60,811 bases of DNA, from assembly GCA_001598975.1 (NCBI GenBank), contig BBXU01001808.1:1-60811 (forward strand). Reading direction: 5' to 3'. This document shows, piece by piece, positions 11,801 through 24,368 of the stretch. Within the stretch, counting starts at the first letter, position 1, and each line of letters opens with the position of its first letter. Source of the DNA: Parachlorella kessleri (lineage: Eukaryota; Chlorophyta; Trebouxiophyceae; Chlorellales; Chlorellaceae). The position numbers and the translations under genes are program-made. The notes under the pieces are model-generated. The model searched no databases. It saw only the letters and a program-made list of their open reading frames with translations, and was not told the origin of the DNA.

Positions 11801-14588
11801 GACCCTGCAAACGCTGCTGCAAACTCCTCGGCCTCTCCCTTCCAGTCCGCCTGCATCAGCCAGCAACAGCGCTGGTTGGGTGCTCAGGAAGGCAGGGAGG
11901 GAGGGCGCAGGCAAGCACATGTCCTCCAGAAGCCTGCAGTGAACAGCGATAACCACAAGGGACAGCAAATCCCAGCACCCCAGCCAGCACTGGGTGGCAG
12001 CTGTTGGCGGCGTTGCCTGGCACTCCTCCGCAGATGCTAAGGGGGAGCCAGGTGCACCTGCGTGGTCAGGTCCTCAGTACCACTTTCCCAGGCCTCCCTG
12101 GTACCAGGCGGCACGCTGCAAAGGCTACGCCACTCACGACTAACCTGCGTGGTGAGGTCCACAATCCACTCCGCCAGGTTGTCGCCCTCCCTGATGCCAG
12201 GCACAGTTGGGCACTGGGTGTGGAAGTAGTCCGACAGCAGCTTGCCTGCAAGACACGCAGGAACGGGCAGAGCGTGATGGGGATGTTCCAGGATTCATGA
12301 GCAACTGTGTGCAGCAAAATCGATGACCGCAACGACGCATGTATAGCGCAAGCCAGGCAGCCTTGATTGCACTACAGGAAGCAGGAGGGCATGGGAGCCA
12401 GCTGCTGCTCCTCAGGGGCAACACCGCCAGGGCCTTAGCAGGCAAGGGGGCAGGGCTGCAGCCCACGGGGCAACAGGCCGACGCACCGTTAGGTCCGAAG
12501 TAGATGACGCTGCCTCTCAGGAGCAGCAGCACCCGGTCAAACAGGTTGAAGCAGAAGGGCGTTGGCGAGTGGATGCTGCTGACAAGGGTAATCCCCATGC
12601 CTGCCAGGTTCTTCACCACCCTCATCACCTGCATGCATACATAGTCCCAAGGTCAGCACGCAAAAGAAGGACCCGGTCTGCGCTGCTCTACCACTGCTAG
12701 CAGCACAACTAGCAGAGAACACTACCATAAGTGCATGCACCCCTGCAGTCAGCAAAGGAGGGCAAAATGGCTGGCACGAGAAACTCTGCGAGCCACGCAG
12801 TCCACACCTCGTTTGCCGTGTAGGAGTCCAGGCCGCTGGTAGGCTCATCCATGAACAGTATACGGGGGGAGGTGATCATGGCGATGGCGATGTTTACTCG
12901 TTTGGCCTGCCCTCCAGAGATGCCTCGCTCCATAGCACTGCATGGGGTCCACTCAGCGGATTTCAAGACACAGATGCGTGCCTATGTGTCGGTCAATCTA
13001 TCAAGGCACAAGACTTGCGGGCTACGCCAACACTGGTTCTTAAACCGCAGGCTACTATTCAGTAAAACACTTGAGAGGTCTTGCATGCCAGCAGTGCCAC
13101 TGTCACAGGAAGCCAGGCTACACAACCACCCCATGCCAGCAAACAGTGGCGTGCTGCCAAGTACCACTGGGGAAGACCGGTCTTACCTGCCAATCTTAAC
13201 ATCACGGCAGGTGGTCAGTGCCAGGAGTTGAATCAGCTTGTTTACGGCCGCCTCTTTCTGCGAGAGCGTAGGCAGAAACTCAGCAATGGCTATCCAGGGC
13301 TGGGACAGCAAGCCTGTGGTGCAGCACGACCGAGACAGGAGGGCTACCGCAGACGGGGGACGCAGTTGGTTTCCCAAAACCTATCATAAAGAGGGTCCGC
13401 AGGTCCCTCTGGTTGCGCCTTCATACCTGTGCAACAGCACCAGCCCCCAGCAGCAGCAGCAAGCTGTTGGGCAGGCGGACCTAGCCAACCCTCTCGCACA
13501 CGGATACCCCTGGCGGGCTAGTGTTCTCCAGCCGTGGCGGACAAGTCTGACAGGCTTACCTCGGCAGTGCTCTCGTGCACTGGGCGCTTCAACTGAGCGG
13601 TGTACATGAGCATCTCTTGCACAGTCAGGATGTCCAGCAGGGACTCTGTGACAGGCAGTGAAGGCAGCCAAGCGCTACTTGTTAGCAGCCAGAAGCAAGA
13701 CAGGAGTGATGGAGGGCTCTTACTACACTGCTGGGTTAGAGCAAGCTACCTGGCAACCACCATGCAGGATGGCCCATGCAAGTTCCTCGCCCTGCCGATG
13801 CCACTGCAACACAGGCCGGCCCCCAGCACAACCCCAGCTCAGTATCCCTGCACCCAACGGCCGGCACACCTCAGGCAAGGCACTTGGCAAGCACGCTCAC
13901 CAGACTGCTCTACGTAGCCGGTGAAACGCCGCAGGAACATGCGGGTGGGCACTGTCCCGGCAATCTTGATGTCGCCGGCGAGCGTGCCGACTGTCTTCCT
14001 GCCAGATAGCACGTCCAGCAGGGTGCTCTTACCCGAGCCGGAGGGCCTGCATTTGCGGGGCGGGAGGGTGGCATTCTGAGCGAACGACGGAGTGCACTTC
14101 AGAACCAGCATGGGGAAGGGTAAGGGGGGTTTAATAGGCCTGCTCTGGCCTCTGTCAAAACAAGAGCCAAACCAGTGGAATCCTGTCACAAAGCATGCTC
14201 AGGTGTAACACCCAGGTGACTAGCCAGCCTTCCCTTCAGTCCAAGGCGCACAGGTGTCTAACTTGTTAGCTGAAGACTCACCCCATAAGCGCTGCGAGCT
14301 CTCCTGGGCGCAGATAGCCGCTCACGTTCCGCAAGAGCACAACATCCTCCTTCTTGTTGCGGTTGCTCTTCACCGTATAGGTAACATCCTACGCCACACG
14401 CCGTTGTGCTGACTTAGTCCTGCTTGCCACTGTGCTATGCGTTGAGATGAAAGTTGGGTAAGGCTGTGGCAGCCACTGACCTTGAAAGTCACGGGCATCC
14501 CACCACCGGCAAGGAAGGCCTGCGACATTGTGTGCGGATCATCCACAGAAACATCGCTGGCCTTTAGAGTGTCGCTGGAAGTTTCCAT
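8869..14588 (-). CDS. ABCG half-transporter A
   Basis: An ATP-driven membrane exporter with the nucleotide-binding domain first and the membrane domain second. Seventeen exons from ATG at 14588 to TAG at 8869-8871 give about 618 aa with every phase consistent. The Walker A motif GPSGSGKST spans the junction of exons 2 (14282-14388) and 3 (13901-14046). The Q-loop region is YVEQSG at the end of exon 3. The signature [10 protein letters not shown] and Walker [14 protein letters not shown] are in exon 6 (12808-12937). The H-loop SIHSP is in exon 7 (12487-12628). Exons 11-17 (11125 down to 8869) encode about six hydrophobic helices, ending in [14 protein letters not shown]. All catalytic motifs look intact. 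Half-transporters of this family must dimerise; plant relatives export lipids, waxes, terpenoids or hormones. The substrate is unknown. It is the most diverged of the three copies: its N terminus starts [11 protein letters not shown], unlike B and C. Confidence 0.9.
14081..14280 (-). repeat. Intron 2 block shared by ABCG-A and ABCG-B
   Basis: About 200 bp of intron 2 of ABCG-A closely match intron 2 of ABCG-B (23268-23472), at roughly 89% identity over the best 90 bases by eye. Shared words include CCTCTGTCAAAA and CACAAAGCATGCTCAGGTG. ABCG-C has no visible equivalent in its intron 2, and other A introns do not visibly match B. Confidence 0.75.
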
Positions 14589-16096
14589 GCCGTCCAGTGG
14601 TTCTCAACTTTAGTTAGTACACAGCAGCCAAGGACTCCGCTCCCGGCAGGTCAGTATACGATACACCACTGACCAGCAGTCACAACGACGGACTATGTGC
14701 GACTGTTGGCCAGGTAGAATAGAAATACGTGCGAATGCACATTGAGTTACTTGAAGATGAGAACACCCGGTGCGCATGATGAGCACCCGATTACCAGTCG
14801 CTGTCCGATCCGAGTTCGTACAGGTGAGTCATCCATCCCGCACACACAAAATATTCCGAGATATACCACCCCATGCAACTCTTACTGGAATCGTGGAGCG
14901 ACCTCAAGGCTTGTCCCAGCCTCCCCTGTACCTCCTAGTGTCGTTCTGATGTTCGGCACCGCCACTCTTTTGTCATGTCCCAGGGCTGCAGCGTGACCAG
15001 TTGAGCGCTTACAAGTCACGCACGCTCAGATCAAGCCTCAGACAAATGTCTTTCAGTCTCAGATAGTCCGTCACTGTGAAAGCAATGAGCAGAATCTACA
15101 CTTGCCTGCTAGGAGTATGCTGTGCCTCTGGACAAGTTTCATAACAACCGGTTGCAACCCTGGACAAGGATGAAACCCTGACACGGAAACCATTTGATTA
15201 TCGGGGTGCTGCGTTGAGCTTCACATCAGCCAGGGTAGTCCCTGCCTTCATCCTGGTAGGTGCGTGGGTAGAGGCCTACAGCGCGAGGCAAACCTGCAAC
15301 AGCAGCGGAACGTACCAGCGCATGAGTTGCGTCACTGCAATGCACTGCTAGGCGTGCTGCAATGGCGATGGCGGAAGGGCGCGCCAAATAGTCTGGGTGT
15401 GCACCTGAAGGTGCCCTGCTTGTGTGTATTAATATAGCGTCATGCCAAGCAGTGCTGCCGCACAAGTATAACCACCATTCTGCCAGCACCCGTTGCGCGC
15501 CATCCCCATGGCCATCCCTCCACAGCCCACTGTTCTGAAACCTGGTTCAGCCGTACGGTTGCAACGTGTTGTTGCTGCTTCACATGCAAGCCCTGGACTC
15601 TGTCTGAACCCTGTGCAGTGCTGCAGGCTGGCTGGTCCTTGGCTTCGTGAGGTTGCGGCTGCACTCACGCTTTGTGAGGCACCTGACATACTTAAAAGGG
15701 AAGTTGAGGTTCAAACCTCCTCGGACCAAGAGAGTACACACATGGTAGAGCAATGCATTCGGCAAGCACCAGGGAGGAACAAGTGAAGTCCTGAAATCCT
15801 GCCGACGGTGGACCACTTGTAGCAGGCCTCTGAGAGTCAACAAATAAATGCGACGCCAGTTTGGCGCTGGCCAGGGTCCATGGACCCAAAGCAAACATGG
15901 CAGCAAAACTGATGACCTGCTAACAACACAGTCCATGTTCAAGATGAAGGAGGCAGTTCTGCACGGAAGTATTACCAAGGCTAAGTTATTGGCAAGCTTG
16001 CAGTGCCGAAGAATCAGCAAGTTGAAGAGTCGGTTTCAAGGGTTGCGTCAGGTCACCCGCAGGGCAGTTCAAATCTCTTAGGAGGTTGGGTTCTGC
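14589..16096. other. Spacer between ABCG-A and ABCG-B: A promoter and B 3' UTR
   Basis: No gene was recognised in these 1.5 kb. The part next to 14589 should hold the promoter of A. The part near 15905-16096 is the 3' flank of B and is alignable with the 3' flank of C (about 24150-24300); both contain ACTGATGACCTGCT and TTCTGCACGGA. Open frames between 15226 and 16020 lack motifs and I read none as genes. Confidence 0.55.
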
Positions 16097-19000
16097 TCAA
16101 CGCCTTACATAGCTCACAAAAGTGAGGCCCAGAAAGGCCAGGAAGAAGAAGACAAGGAAAAAGCTGGTTTCGATCCCAAGCCACACCCACTTGTTGACTC
16201 CCTCTAAGTCGTGGTACTCCAGTACGGTGAGTCCTCCTATGAACTGCATGGGCGCAGGGGGAAACGATGCATCCGTCACCGTACTGGGACCAGTGAAAGT
16301 GGTAGGCAGCCTCCCTGGATGCTAATTGGCTATCTCTTGACGCAAGATTGTGCCGACATTGGAAGTTGCACAGCTGGAGGGACAAAGAGAGCACAGACTG
16401 GCGCGAGGACTTGAATGGTGTGGCAGCTGCAAGGCAACTTCTCATCACGCCAGCAATCATGATGGATCTTGCAAGCCGCTGTGTCAAGCACGACTTAATT
16501 AGCCACTTTGTACCCAGGACAATGTCCAAGCCTGCATCTTGCCAGAGCTATGCAAACGGTCTCTTTCATGCTGCTGTCCAGCCCTCTAGTCTTCCACCAG
16601 TAGTACTACTACCTACTAGTGCCCTTCTCAAGCTCGCTCACCTCCACATCCCTGCCGCCTCCATACTGGTTGACCATCAGCGCTCCCCAGCTGTAGCGCA
16701 GGAAGTTGATGTAGGCGTACCAGCGCCAGTAGTTCGGGATGTCAACCCAGCGCAGCAGGCATCCCGTAAAGAAGAGCAGAGATGTTATATACTGCAATTC
16801 GACAAAGAGAAGGTCGCGTTGTGTGCAAGGGAGCCCAGACGGAAGAGTGAGGGGGTACCTGCTGCGGCGGCCGCCACAAGTGAAGTCCGCCGCGGCAGCC
16901 CCGTAACTGGTCCTGCACAGGGCCCTGGAGGAAACATGCAGCTACGCATAGAGACAGGGATCAGCCGCACAGTTGCCCTAGTGCGCTGTCTGGAGGTCAA
17001 GCATGGACACCACCGTAAGTTCGGGTCTCACCGCCAGCAGGGCAGCGGTCGCGGTGTCCATGTTGGGGGAGACGGCTGCCACGAAGTAAGCCAGAGCTGC
17101 ACGGGCAGGGCGTTCACAAAGGCTCGCAGCTTGCTTTTGGCAGGGCTTGCAGCAGCCTAGCCCATGCTGGGCACTCTTGCCACTTGGCTGCTGGAGGTGA
17201 CTGGACTGAACAGGCGCGCCAGGAAGGACAAACCCACCCTCGCAGGCTGCCACCCACTACTATGGGTTGCGCCAGGCCTCAGCCCATACTGCACAAAGTG
17301 CGTGCCAGCGGTGCAACTCACCGATGCCGTTTGCAAGGGAGAAGAAGTAGACAAGCCAGAAGAGCACGTAGCTCCCTTCAAGGGCCAGGGTGTAAAACAC
17401 CAAGGCAGCTGCACCAGGGCCAAACGATGCCTTGATACACTACTAGAATCAGGTTCCAGAACAGCACGAAAATTAGAATATCGGAGTGGAAGCCCCTTGT
17501 GGCACTAGGCGTCCAGGCAGCACGATCAGGTGGTCCCAAGCAACAACACGTGCAAAGGGAGGCTGCCTGCTGATGCCAGACTGTTGCTGCTGCCGTCAAT
17601 TGTGCAAGTGTACCGCACAGCTGCAGAGTCGCCATGTCCACAGCAACTCACAAAACGGAGGGGACCTGAGCAGCAGCATGCCGCCATGCAGGCATGGCCG
17701 CTGTCATTCAACAAGCAGCCACGGAAGGTGTTAGCGGGACCCTTAAGCAACTCACAGAAGATAATTGAGAGGAGCAAGGCAAGCACCAGCTCCTCTACCA
17801 TCTTGTGGGACAGGTAGGTGATCACCCGGTAGAGGCCGTCGCTGCGCTCCCTGCACCAGGAACTGGATTCACGCTCAGCAGGCACAGCAGGCCCACTTCA
17901 AGCAGCTGCTCATCATCACAGCCCAATCTTGTGTTTTCTGCAGAGACATGCATGGCATGCTTCGCGTCCTAGGCGCCCACGGCATGTTTGCATGCTGAGT
18001 GGGCCAATCAACAATAGCACCGTACAGGCAGGCACCACGGCGACACCGTCAGAGTTTGAGTTAGCGTACGTGCGGAAGGCTTCCAGCTGAGTGACGGCAT
18101 TCCCGTGCTCCCACTGCTTTGTAACCAGCAGCCTAGTCCATCCCCAAGGACAAACCCTCTCGGAGGCTTCTCCAGCAAGCTTACATTGCGCAACACCCGC
18201 AGGGCTGCATGCAGGTAGGATATTGCCAGCGCGTAATAGGAGAGTCAGCTGCACTGGCGGCTGCTAGATAGGACCAGCCAAGGACCTTTGCTGTTGCTAC
18301 CTGACAAAGAGTGGTCGGTCCAACACCAAGGCAGGGGTGTAGGGCAGGGCACCATAGCCAGCTAGAATCGTCCACATGAAGAGGCATGCGCCCAGGTTGA
18401 TGACATTGTTGAGGTCAAGGTCGTCACCTACAAGGCTCGCTTCAAGCATGCGTTGGTCAGAAATGACCCGCAATGGTGATGTAAAGGTGTCAAACCGTGC
18501 GATCCCGAGGAGAGCACCACGAACTGAGCCTGCAATTCCGACTAGGTATTTGCAAGCAAGCTTCTGGGGAGGGGTTATTGGAGGGCAACATGGGTCGCGC
18601 TTGCGTGAAGGTAACATCACTGCCAATGGAGTGTCTCTTGAGTGTTGCTGGCAATGCAGCTCAGCTCCCACTGGCCTGTCAGGCTGGTAAAGTGCATGAG
18701 AATAAGCTTGCCCGCGCGCTGCGCTGAAGCGGCAGCCGGCTGTGTGCTGCGACTATCTGTCAATGCGTGCTTACAGAAGCTATGCGTGGACTCTTGCCTG
18801 TCTGGGGCACAGCCCGCTTAGCCTGGGTCCCCCAACAAGTGCATCTGTGCAGCGCGGCAACCATATGCTTGCTGCGCTGCATGCATAGCAATGCGAGGGA
18901 AGCATACAAAACCAGCACAGGTTCACGTCAGTCGGTCTGTTCATGTCAGTCGGTCTGTACTGGGATTGACAGCTCACCAAGCTTCCAGTAGGCAGTGAAG

Positions 19001-22000
19001 ATGATGATGCTGAAGACCAGCTTGGACCCGATCCGGGGGATCACCCAAACCGGGCTGCGGAAGTTCTTCAAGCTTCGGTACTGCACAAGCACAGCACGGG
19101 TTGAAGGGCTGCAAGTTTGCCGGCAACCTGCTGACAGAAACGCACAGGTCCTCAGACGAGGAAGTATGTAAGGTCACCAAACTGGTAGATGTGAGTACAA
19201 CGCATCAGGTTACAAGCATGGTTCATGCCATGCAGCTGCGGCTTTGCAGGGTCCCAAGCTGGGCATGTGTTGAAGGAGGAGATCACCAGCATTGCAGCTG
19301 TACGCCGTGTGTCAGATGTTGGCGGCCACTTGAATAGGTACCAAGTGCAAGGGGCACACAAGCTGTGGCGGCATGTGAGGTTCTCAGGATATGTGTTGGC
19401 GAGACTGCCTTACCCCTGACTAGCTGGAGCTTTGTTTGGTGCTGACAGCGTGGGGCTGACCTAATATGTTCCAAAATCTTTGTGCAACTCACTCGTAGCA
19501 ATATCAAGATGCCCCACCAAATGGGCGTGACTGTCTCCCGCCTCACAGCCAAGTCCTTCAGCTCTTGCTTGCCTGCAGACAGGCAAGCACACGCTTCCGG
19601 TGGGAACGTGATAGCTGGCTCCAGTGGCCGTTCTTTGTCAGCATATTGCCCATGATCTGCAGCATAAGGAGGATAAGGATTTCCTGCTACTAGTGGCAGC
19701 AGCACTGCTGGGCGGGTAAGCTGGCCCGGGAGGGCAATCCCCAGGCGCCGTACTTCTTGCACAGTCCAGCTAGCGCATGTCCCTATGCACAGTCGTTTGT
19801 ATGAAGTATGTGCAAGGCTCAGCCTGCCTGGAACTTGCTGTATGTGACCAAAGTTGTGTTGGAGGCCTCAGGAGTGGCAACCACACTGTGGTCACTTGGC
19901 TAGGCGGGGCCTTACTAAGCATTGATGACTGCTGCAGCTGGTCCGCAATCTCGGCATCCGCAATGCGTTTAAGGTCGGAGGCTGCAAACGCCGATGCAAA
20001 AACCTTTGCCTCTTCCTTGCTGTCTCCCTGCAGGAACACAGCGGTATCTTGTAATGGGTGCCTGGTGGGCGACTAGGCTGTGCCTTTGGCGGTGCCAACG
20101 ACTAGTAGGGCCATCGTTTCTAGCAGTGTTCTAGGAGAGCTATACAGCGCCCCACTGGCTGAGGCAAATGTTGTCCCTATCTACACCTGTCAAACCGTCA
20201 GGGTGTATGACCCTAGAGAGACCATCACGGCATAGCAACCAGTTAACCATGACTATTGCTTCAAGGCTGTCGGGCTGCAATTGGCCGGTCAATACCACCG
20301 CCCCTTTGATTTAATGCCCATCCCCTTCTCTGCCAGGCTGTCATCCACTATACTACAGGGCGGAGCGCTGCAAAAGGCTTGGGTAATGCTGACAAACCTG
20401 CGTGGTGAGGTCCACAATCCACTCTGCCAGGTTGTCGCCCTCCCTGATGCCAGATGCCAACGGGCACTGATTTTGGAAGTAGTCTGCCAGCAGCTTGCCT
20501 GCAACAGCAAAGGCGCCAAGGGGCACTTCCCTCAGCGGCATTCTCCCATTCCCATTGCAAAATTGCACTTTGACAGTCAAGTCCTCTTTTGAGACGATTT
20601 GTGAGTTGCAAGCAAGCGGAACTCTTTTCTGATGGTACACCAGCCATCATATACCTGGCACTGCTGGCTGCTGTGGCCCAGCAGCGCACCAAGCTCTAAC
20701 ACGATATGTGGTGCAGGTTGTATGGTACAAGTTAAGCAAGCTCCAAATAAAGGGGGAGTTTGCGACCCTAGTTGTTAACTAGGAGATGTTGTGCCTCTAG
20801 TTGGTTCTCCTCCACCTATCTACAGCGTCCCTCTCGGGAGGTCGCCCGTGGGACAGGTTTAAAAAAAAAATAACCAAGCTCCATATGTTAAGCAAGCGCC
20901 ACCTTGCAGTGCAGCAGGGTCTCAAGCAGCACACCAACCCACAGACTCCCCCACCCAACCACCCTGTCGCCCACCCACCCACCCACCCACCATTAGGACC
21001 GAAGTAGATGACGCTGCCCCTCAGCAGCAGCAGCACGCGGTCAAACTGGTTGAAGCAAAAAGGCGTAGGTGAATGGATGCTGCTAACCAGCGTGATCCCC
21101 ATGCCTGCCAGGTTCTTCACCACCCGTATCACCTGCAAACCCCACCAGCGGGATCTGCTTAGGTTCATCATAGCACAGAACTAGGGCCAGATGCCAGGTT
21201 GCCATTATGCTAGCTAGGCAGCGGCAGGGTCGCAGCACTGGTGTCAGGCGGCGGCGCATTGAAGTGTCCATAGCATAGAGGACGTGGGCAAGCCTGCAGG
21301 CAGAAGACCCCTGCTGCACCAGGCGCTAGGATCAGGCAAGGCAGCCTCGGGAAGGAGGCATATATCTAGTCAGATATTGGGTGGCCCACCTCGTTTGCCA
21401 TGTATGAGTCCAGGCCGCTGGTGGGCTCATCCATGAACAGAATGCGGGGAGCTGTGACCAAGGCGATGGCGATGTTTACTCGCTTGGCCTGCCCACCGGA
21501 GATGCCCCGCTGTAAGGAACTGCACCAAAACCGGTCTGCCAGTGTCAAAGCCCATGTCGCTGGACAGCCTTCTTTACATATAGAATGCTTTGGGCCTTGC
21601 ACAGCAGCAAGTCCAGGGTGTCAGCCACATCTAGGCGACCAGCAGGGTTGTACGTGCCTGCCGGGCGGTGCAGACCAGTGTGCTGCTCTCCTGGCTGCAG
21701 CTTAAGAGGGCAATCATTGAATATTGGGGTCCCCTGCAAATGCTCCAGCTGGCGTCGGGGGTTGTCACACATGACCAAGGTTGAGCACACCAGCAGCCAG
21801 CAGTGGTTGCAAGTTCGTTACCGACAAATCAGGGCAGGATTCACCTGCCAATCTTGACATCGCGGCAGCTTTCCAGGGCCAGGATCCGCAGGAGCTGGTT
21901 CACTGCTGCCTCTTTCTGCAGGTGGGCCACAAATGCGTCGCGATTACTTTGAAGGCCTCCAAAGCGGTCCACATCGTGTTCACAAAGACACATCCCGCCA

Positions 22001-23755
22001 CATCGAGCTATAACACATAGAGCATGCCAAGGGAGGAGTGTCTGGCGGGGAGCGCTGTGAGGTGATGGGTGGAGATAAAATACCCAGGTTTAGACTTCTG
22101 CAGAGTGATAGGGATGGTATTGCAAGTTGGAGCAGGCCCTTACAAAAAGCCGCTGCGCAGCCAAATAGCTGGACAGAGCTGTCGCACTTGCATCAGCTGA
22201 AACGCCCGGCATTCAGGCGGCCTGAGTGGGCCCTGCTGCCCTAACCAGGATTGTGGCCAAGTGTGGTGCCCTAGCTGCACACTGCAGAATCTGTGCCTGG
22301 TGGATGGCGTAGGCCCTGGCGGACACAAGCCCATGAAAGGTTACCTTACGTCAGAGTCGCACCTGCGCGGTTGTTTCGTGCATTGGCCTCTTCAGTTGGG
22401 CCGTATACATGAGCACCTCCTGGACAGTCAGGACGTCGAGCAAGGACACTGCGAGCATGTGAGTGGCACGGTCAGCCCAGCCTTAGTCGCCATGTGTCAC
22501 ATGAAGGGCTCATGCCCTTGCTCTACACGCAGCAGCCAAGGCATAATCTCCCTCCAAGCTACCTTGTGGAATGGCAAGATTATGGCACCTCCCGCTGCAA
22601 CCGCCACATATGCCCCATCCACAGGCACCACGCATTCAAGAAACTGACAGCCCCTTGGCTGATGAATTTTGACAGTGCGGGCTCTCAATGCAGAACAGGG
22701 GAGACCCCACCAGACTGCTCCACGTAGCCGGTGAAGCGCCGCAGGAAGGTGCGTGTGGGCACCGCCCCGGCGATTTTTATCTCCCCTGTGAGGGAGCCCA
22801 CAGTCTTCCTGCCAGAGAGCAGATCCAGCAGCGTGCTCTTGCCCGAGCCGGAGGGCCTGCAGGTGGATTCAAAAGCAAGTTTAGCTGCTGCGGTTAGAAT
22901 ACCTGGCAAAGTAACATGCATGACGGACAGCACAGCGGTATCAGGGGCAGACTGCCAGCGGTATCAGGGGCACCTGAGCCAGAGAACCTGTTGCCAGTGG
23001 GACAAGTGGTGCAGTGGGACATCAGTCCTGGGCTATTTAGTACCAACAGTGGCTCAGGTACATGTGCACAGAGCTGAAGGCTGACAAAATGCTGGGGCTG
23101 GTGAAGGTCACCCAGAACCTACACAGTTCAAGCGCCCCTGCTTGGAAATCTACACCGCACACTGCGCCGGGACACAGGCAGCAGCTTCAGCAGCTGCGGC
23201 TACGGCCCATCTCATGGCTGCGTGCATGCCTTGCTTTGTCAGCCCTTACCCCATCAGTGCTGAGGGACTCGACAGAGCATTTCAGAAGCAGCATTGGGAA
23301 GAGGGGAGAGGGAGGGGGGGGCTAGTAGGCCTGCACTAGGCCTCTGTCAAAACCAGAGCCAAATCAGTGGGATTCTCTCACAAAGCATGCTCAGGTGCAA
23401 CACCAGGTGACTAGCCAGCTTCTGCATCAGTTCAACCCCGCACAGTCGGCCTACATGTTAGCTGAAGACTCACCCCATCAGCGCTGCTAGCTCGCCTGGG
23501 CGCAGATAGCCGCTTACATTCCTCAGCAGCAGAGTGTCGTCCTTGCTGTGTTTGGTCTTCACAGCATAGGAAATATCCTGCACAAGCCAGCCTTCTCCCA
23601 CCTCGACTGTGTCTTGCCTGTCCAGGATGTTTAGCACCCTATCCTCCCAGGCTGCTGTCTCTCCTGGCTAAGGCACTCCAGGCACTTACTTTGAAAGTCA
23701 CAGGCATCCCGCCACCTCCAAGGAAGGCGTGGGAGAGTGTGTGCCGTCCATCCAT
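16097..23755 (-). CDS. ABCG half-transporter B
   Basis: Second copy of the tandem ABCG family, with seventeen exons positioned as in A and C and about 603 aa. The proposed start is the ATG at 23755 ([11 protein letters not shown]), which is internal relative to C. At the place of the C start codon B reads ATC, and that frame reaches a TAG within a few codons, so B has lost the longer N terminus. Walker A is joined across exons 2 and 3 (exon 3 starts at 22856). The signature [10 protein letters not shown] and Walker [14 protein letters not shown] are in exon 6 (about 21395-21525). The H-loop SIHSP is in exon 7 (about 20990-21133). Membrane helices lie in exons 11-17, ending [11 protein letters not shown] and TGA at 16097-16099. 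No frameshift or stop was seen, so it is probably functional. Coding and intron sequence is closest to C. The substrate is unknown. Confidence 0.88.
20970..20991. repeat. (CCCA)n microsatellite at an intron donor
   Basis: On the coding (minus) strand this is a GTGG repeat that begins at the splice donor of exon 7 of ABCG-B, so the intron starts with repeated GTGGGTGG units. Several GT dinucleotides could compete as donors. Confidence 0.85.
23268..23472 (-). repeat. Intron 2 block of ABCG-B matching ABCG-A
   Basis: Partner of the 14081-14280 block. It lies in the distal part of the roughly 600-bp intron 2 of ABCG-B, next to exon 2. It is not visible in the 340-bp intron 2 of ABCG-C, although B and C otherwise share intron sequence. 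Confidence 0.75.
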
Positions 23756-24368
23756 GGTAACACTGCCGTAACTAGCTGGACTTCGTACAGCTGACGGGAC
23801 TGATAGCAGGAGGGCTTCGTTAACACAACGACAATGTTGGTGGTGCGATCCTAGCTCAGCTGGGTGCCCCGGAAGCTGTCAGCAGCTGGGGATCCTTCTT
23901 CGAAAGTGAAAGCCGGCGAGAAACCCGCGACTTGGGGTGGATAGCCTGGTTCATTGTCCAGCGGACCTCTTTGGATTGGCTTATTGACCGGGCAACACCG
24001 CGTAAAGGCATCTCCAAGCAGTACCTCCCCTTGCCACCTGGCATGATACTGGGATCCACTGCCAGCCGGCTCCTCCACCGCCAGCAGGCCTCCGTTAGAT
24101 TCAACGTGCCTAAGCGACCCTAGTTCTGCTCTTTACCTGAAAACAGCCATTGCAGCGAAACTGATGACCTGCTCTAATACAACACACCCCAAGTTCAGGG
24201 TTAAGAACGCGATTCTGCACGGAGGGCCCTCCAAGGCTAGGTTAAAGGCAAGTTGGGGAAGCACTTGCAGTGCAGGGCAGAGCCCAGAACCAAGTAGTAG
24301 CCAGCTGCGAGGGTCGGTTTCAAGTCAGCCGCATTGCAGCTGAGGCCCCAGGGAGCTTGCGCTCCTGT
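23756..24368. promoter_or_regulatory. Spacer between ABCG-B and ABCG-C: B promoter and C 3' UTR
   Basis: This 613-bp block carries the 5' flank of B and the 3' flank of C. The B side (about 23870-24020) resembles the 5' flank of C (about 31325-31520): both contain GTCAGCAG, GGATAGCCT, CCTGGTTCATT and CACCGCGTAAA in the same order. The C side resembles the 3' flank of B. The duplicated unit therefore included promoter and UTR, not only the coding part. Confidence 0.6.

Noticed and set aside
15690..15730. Possible tRNA from a GGTTCAAACC word
   Set aside because: No acceptor-stem pairing, D-arm or anticodon arm can be placed around it.
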